Assembly: GCA_014380485.1 (NCBI GenBank) | Contig: JACMJU010000085.1 | Coordinates: 1 to 41,755, forward strand | Direction of reading: 5' to 3' | DNA length: 41,755 nt | DNA from: Methyloceanibacter sp. | GTDB lineage: Bacteria; Pseudomonadota; Alphaproteobacteria; Rhizobiales; Methyloligellaceae | Shown here: positions 40,076-41,755 of the stretch, piece by piece | How positions within the stretch are numbered: the first letter of the stretch is position 1 | Layout of the letters: each line of letters opens with the position of its first letter | The notes under the pieces: model-generated | Database searches by the model: none | What the model saw: the letters and a program-made list of their open reading frames with translations, nothing else | What the model was told of the DNA's origin: nothing | Position numbers and translations under genes: made by a program

Positions 40076-40846
40076 TCAGCGGCGTTTGCGCGGCGCCGCG
40101 GCCGCGGGTGGAACGTCCGATTTTTGTCCGCCCCGCTCGGGAACGACTTCGTCCGCCGCCAGGATACCGGATTTGAACAAGTAACCCGCGGCCCCCGCGC
40201 CGATCAGCGGGGCGAGGATGAACAGCCACACCTGGCCGAGCGCGGTTGGATTGGTCGCGGCGCCGATCAAGGCCGGCCCGAGCGAGCGGGCAGGATTCAG
40301 CGACGTGCCGGTGATGTTCAGGCCCCAAAGATGGATTGCGATCAGCGTGAGGCCGATCGCAAGCCCGGCAAGTCCGACCGGCGCGCCTCTCTGCGTGACG
40401 CCGAGAATGCAGACCAGGAACAGGAAGGTCCCGATGACTTCGTAGATGAACGCCGAGGCGAGGTTGTATTCGCCGAGATAGCCCGGTCCCCACCCGTTCT
40501 GGGCAAGCGACCCGGTCCAGCCGGAGGCCTTGCCTGACAGAACCAGATAGAGGACGACCGCACCGGCGATGGCGCCAAGCACCTGCGCGATCACATAGGT
40601 GATGAAATCTGATGTGGTCATCCGGCCCGCGGCCAGCACGCCCAAGCTCACCGCCGGATTGATGTGGCAGCCCGAGACTTGGCCGATGCCATAGGCCATG
40701 GCGACAACGGTGAGGCCGAAGGCGGCGGCGACGCCGAAAATTTCGATGGCGATGGGCTCGCTGCCCAATCCCCCGATGACGGCAGCGCCGCAGCCGACAA
40801 GCACGAGCGCAAAGGTGCCGATGAATTCCGCAATTGCCTTTTTCAT
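40076..40846 (-). CDS. aqpZ: Aquaporin Z-type water channel
   Basis: A 256-residue MIP-family channel with six membrane helices and two NPA boxes, Asn63-Pro-Ala (GCHINPAVS) and Asn184-Pro-Ala-Arg (TSLNPARSLGP). Phe43, His172 and Arg187 correspond to the aromatic/Arg filter of water-selective AqpZ rather than a glycerol facilitator. ATG 40846 follows AGGGGGG and gives MKKAIAEFIGTFALVL; ATG 40894 would add 16 unrelated residues. The last 25 residues are a charged cytoplasmic tail (ADEVVPERGG to PRKRR), longer than usual. It lies in reverse orientation between pyrG and kdsA, which are usually adjacent. Confidence 0.94.
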   Translation of the reverse strand: MKKAIAEFIGTFALVLVGCGAAVIGGLGSEPIAIEIFGVAAAFGLTVVAMAYGIGQVSGCHINPAVSLGVLAAGRMTTSDFITYVIAQVLGAIAGAVVLYLVLSGKASGWTGSLAQNGWGPGYLGEYNLASAFIYEVIGTFLFLVCILGVTQRGAPVGLAGLAIGLTLIAIHLWGLNITGTSLNPARSLGPALIGAATNPTALGQVWLFILAPLIGAGAAGYLFKSGILAADEVVPERGGQKSDVPPAAAAPRKRR

Positions 40847-41016
40847 GATGGTGTCCCCCCTTGAGAAGTATTCCATGATGCCATGCCAGACCATCCGAGC
40901 CTAGGTAGCAGGATTTTGTGCGATGCGCGGGCCGCAAATTGCCGCGATGATGACGCTGGGAGACGAGCGGGCGGTCCGCGCCGCTTATGTCGAACTTGCG
41001 CAAGCGCGCGCCCCTG

Positions 41017-41045
41017 TTGACGCCTGAGCGTCCCGGTCTCATGGT
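41017..41045 (+). promoter_or_regulatory. Possible promoter immediately before kdsA
   Basis: TTGACG (41017-41022) and CATGGT (41040-41045) are spaced by 17 bp. The -35 is a near-consensus match and the -10 is weak. Initiation 6-8 bases downstream would fall at or next to the kdsA ATG, giving a leaderless or nearly leaderless mRNA, consistent with the absence of a Shine-Dalgarno. Confidence 0.25.
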
Positions 41046-41051
41046 CCGGCC

Positions 41052-41755
41052 ATGAACGAAGCCCTGAAACCGGTTCCGAGCGCGGTCGTCGCGGCCGGAA
41101 AAGCCAAGTTCGGCAATGCGCTCCCCTTGGCTTTGATCGCCGGGCCTTGCGCGCTCGAGAGCCGGGCGCACGCGCTGGAAACGGCGGAGGCGCTAAAAGA
41201 GATCGCCGGCAGACTCAAGATCGGCCTCGTCTATAAGAGCTCCTTCGACAAGGCGAACCGCACCAGCGCTTCAAGCGCCCGCGGGCTCGGACTTGACGCG
41301 GCGCTTTCCATCTTCGCCGAGATCAGGGAAAGCGTCGGTCTCCCCGTTACGACCGACGTGCATGAGGCCGAGCAATGCCCGCCCGTGGCCGCTGCGGTCG
41401 ATCTCTTGCAGATTCCGGCCTTCCTCTGCCGCCAGACCGATCTCCTGATCGCCGCCGCGCGCACGGGCAAGCCCGTCAACGTCAAGAAGGGGCAGTTCCT
41501 CGCGCCCTGGGACATGAAGAATGTCGTGGCGAAGCTGATCGGCGCCGGCAATCCCAACGTTCTCGTAACCGAGCGCGGCGTCTCGTTCGGTTACAACACG
41601 CTAATCTCAGACATGCGTGCGCTCCCCATCCTTGCCGAGACCGGTGCGCCGGTGATCTTCGACGCCACGCACTCGGTGCAGCAGCCGGGAGGGCAGGGGA
41701 CGGCGAGCGGGGGCGAGCGGCGCTTCGTGCCGGTGCTCGCCCGCGCGGCGGTCGC
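41052..41755 (+). CDS. kdsA: 3-deoxy-8-phosphooctulonate synthase, 5' part (runs off the window)
   Basis: The first 234 codons of an enzyme that condenses arabinose 5-phosphate and phosphoenolpyruvate to Kdo 8-phosphate, the precursor of the inner-core sugar of lipopolysaccharide. Family motifs in order are [86 protein letters not shown] and [12 protein letters not shown]. About 45 residues of a usual 280-residue protein are missing at the right edge. The frame is intact where seen. Together with the lpx genes it extends the window's lipopolysaccharide theme. Confidence 0.95.
   Translation, partial: MNEALKPVPSAVVAAGKAKFGNALPLALIAGPCALESRAHALETAEALKEIAGRLKIGLVYKSSFDKANRTSASSARGLGLDAALSIFAEIRESVGLPVTTDVHEAEQCPPVAAAVDLLQIPAFLCRQTDLLIAAARTGKPVNVKKGQFLAPWDMKNVVAKLIGAGNPNVLVTERGVSFGYNTLISDMRALPILAETGAPVIFDATHSVQQPGGQGTASGGERRFVPVLARAAV

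Noticed and set aside
40923-41027. 34-codon frame (starts MRGPQIAAMM) between aqpZ and kdsA
   Set aside because: No ribosome site, no recognised similarity, and the length is easily reached by chance at this GC content.

Overview
The window is a high-GC, tightly packed stretch of an alphaproteobacterial chromosome, most likely from the order Hyphomicrobiales (Rhizobiales). This placement is inferred from gene content and order: rnj-mce-DUF1467-proS-lolCE-lolD-dnaE, the rpsB-tsf-pyrH-frr-uppS-cdsA-dxr-rseP-bamA-lpxD-fabZ-lpxA-lpxI run, the trp-moaC-moeA-lexA block and tpiA-secG-pyrG-kdsA. It is also supported by the short, editing-domain-free ProRS and by a direct-repeat GAAC-N7-GAAC SOS box. 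No rRNA, tRNA, insertion sequence, phage gene or CRISPR array was seen. Almost every frame is a recognisable housekeeping gene.

Layout. Positions 1-870 (+) hold the 3' end of RNase J, methylmalonyl-CoA epimerase and a DUF1467 membrane protein. Positions 871-1610 are the only long gene-free stretch; it contains a strong orphan terminator that faces the minus strand. Positions 1611-4957 (+) are proS, a lipoprotein-release permease and lolD. dnaE (5114-8584) has its own promoter with an SOS box. Positions 8623-21181 or a little beyond (+) are a translation and envelope supercluster: ribosomal protein S2, EF-Ts, UMP kinase, ribosome recycling factor, undecaprenyl-PP synthase, CDP-diglyceride synthase, DXR, the site-2 protease RseP, BamA, LpxD, FabZ, LpxA and LpxI. 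gltA (citrate synthase) and gltX face back on the minus strand, and comEC is on the plus strand. Positions 27330-36452 (-) are lexA and, upstream of it, a compact ppiD-trpE-sixA-like-trpG-trpD-trpC-moaC-moeA operon. Positions 36614-41755 are tpiA, a secreted protein of unknown function, secG and pyrG (+), an aquaporin (-), and kdsA, which runs off the right edge.

How the genes work together. The plus-strand supercluster links ribosome supply to envelope building: isoprenoid carrier (dxr, uppS), phospholipid head-group precursor (cdsA), lipid A acylation and hydrolysis (lpxD, lpxA, lpxI, fabZ), outer-membrane protein assembly (bamA) and intramembrane proteolysis (rseP). The usual next gene, lpxB, is missing: lpxI and the convergent gltA share a CTAG stop palindrome. 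The trp operon makes tryptophan from chorismate to indole-glycerol phosphate (trpF, trpA and trpB are elsewhere) and is translationally coupled to a periplasmic chaperone and to molybdenum-cofactor genes.

No undescribed multi-gene system is evident. The items most worth checking are regulatory or contextual: matching LexA boxes in the lexA and dnaE promoters, a 25-codon leader ORF before dnaE, a structured rpsB leader, a 9-bp inverted repeat around the gltA promoter, a phosphohistidine-phosphatase-like gene inside the trp operon, the missing lpxB, and the orphan terminator near position 930. RNA structures and promoters were read by eye and were not computed.
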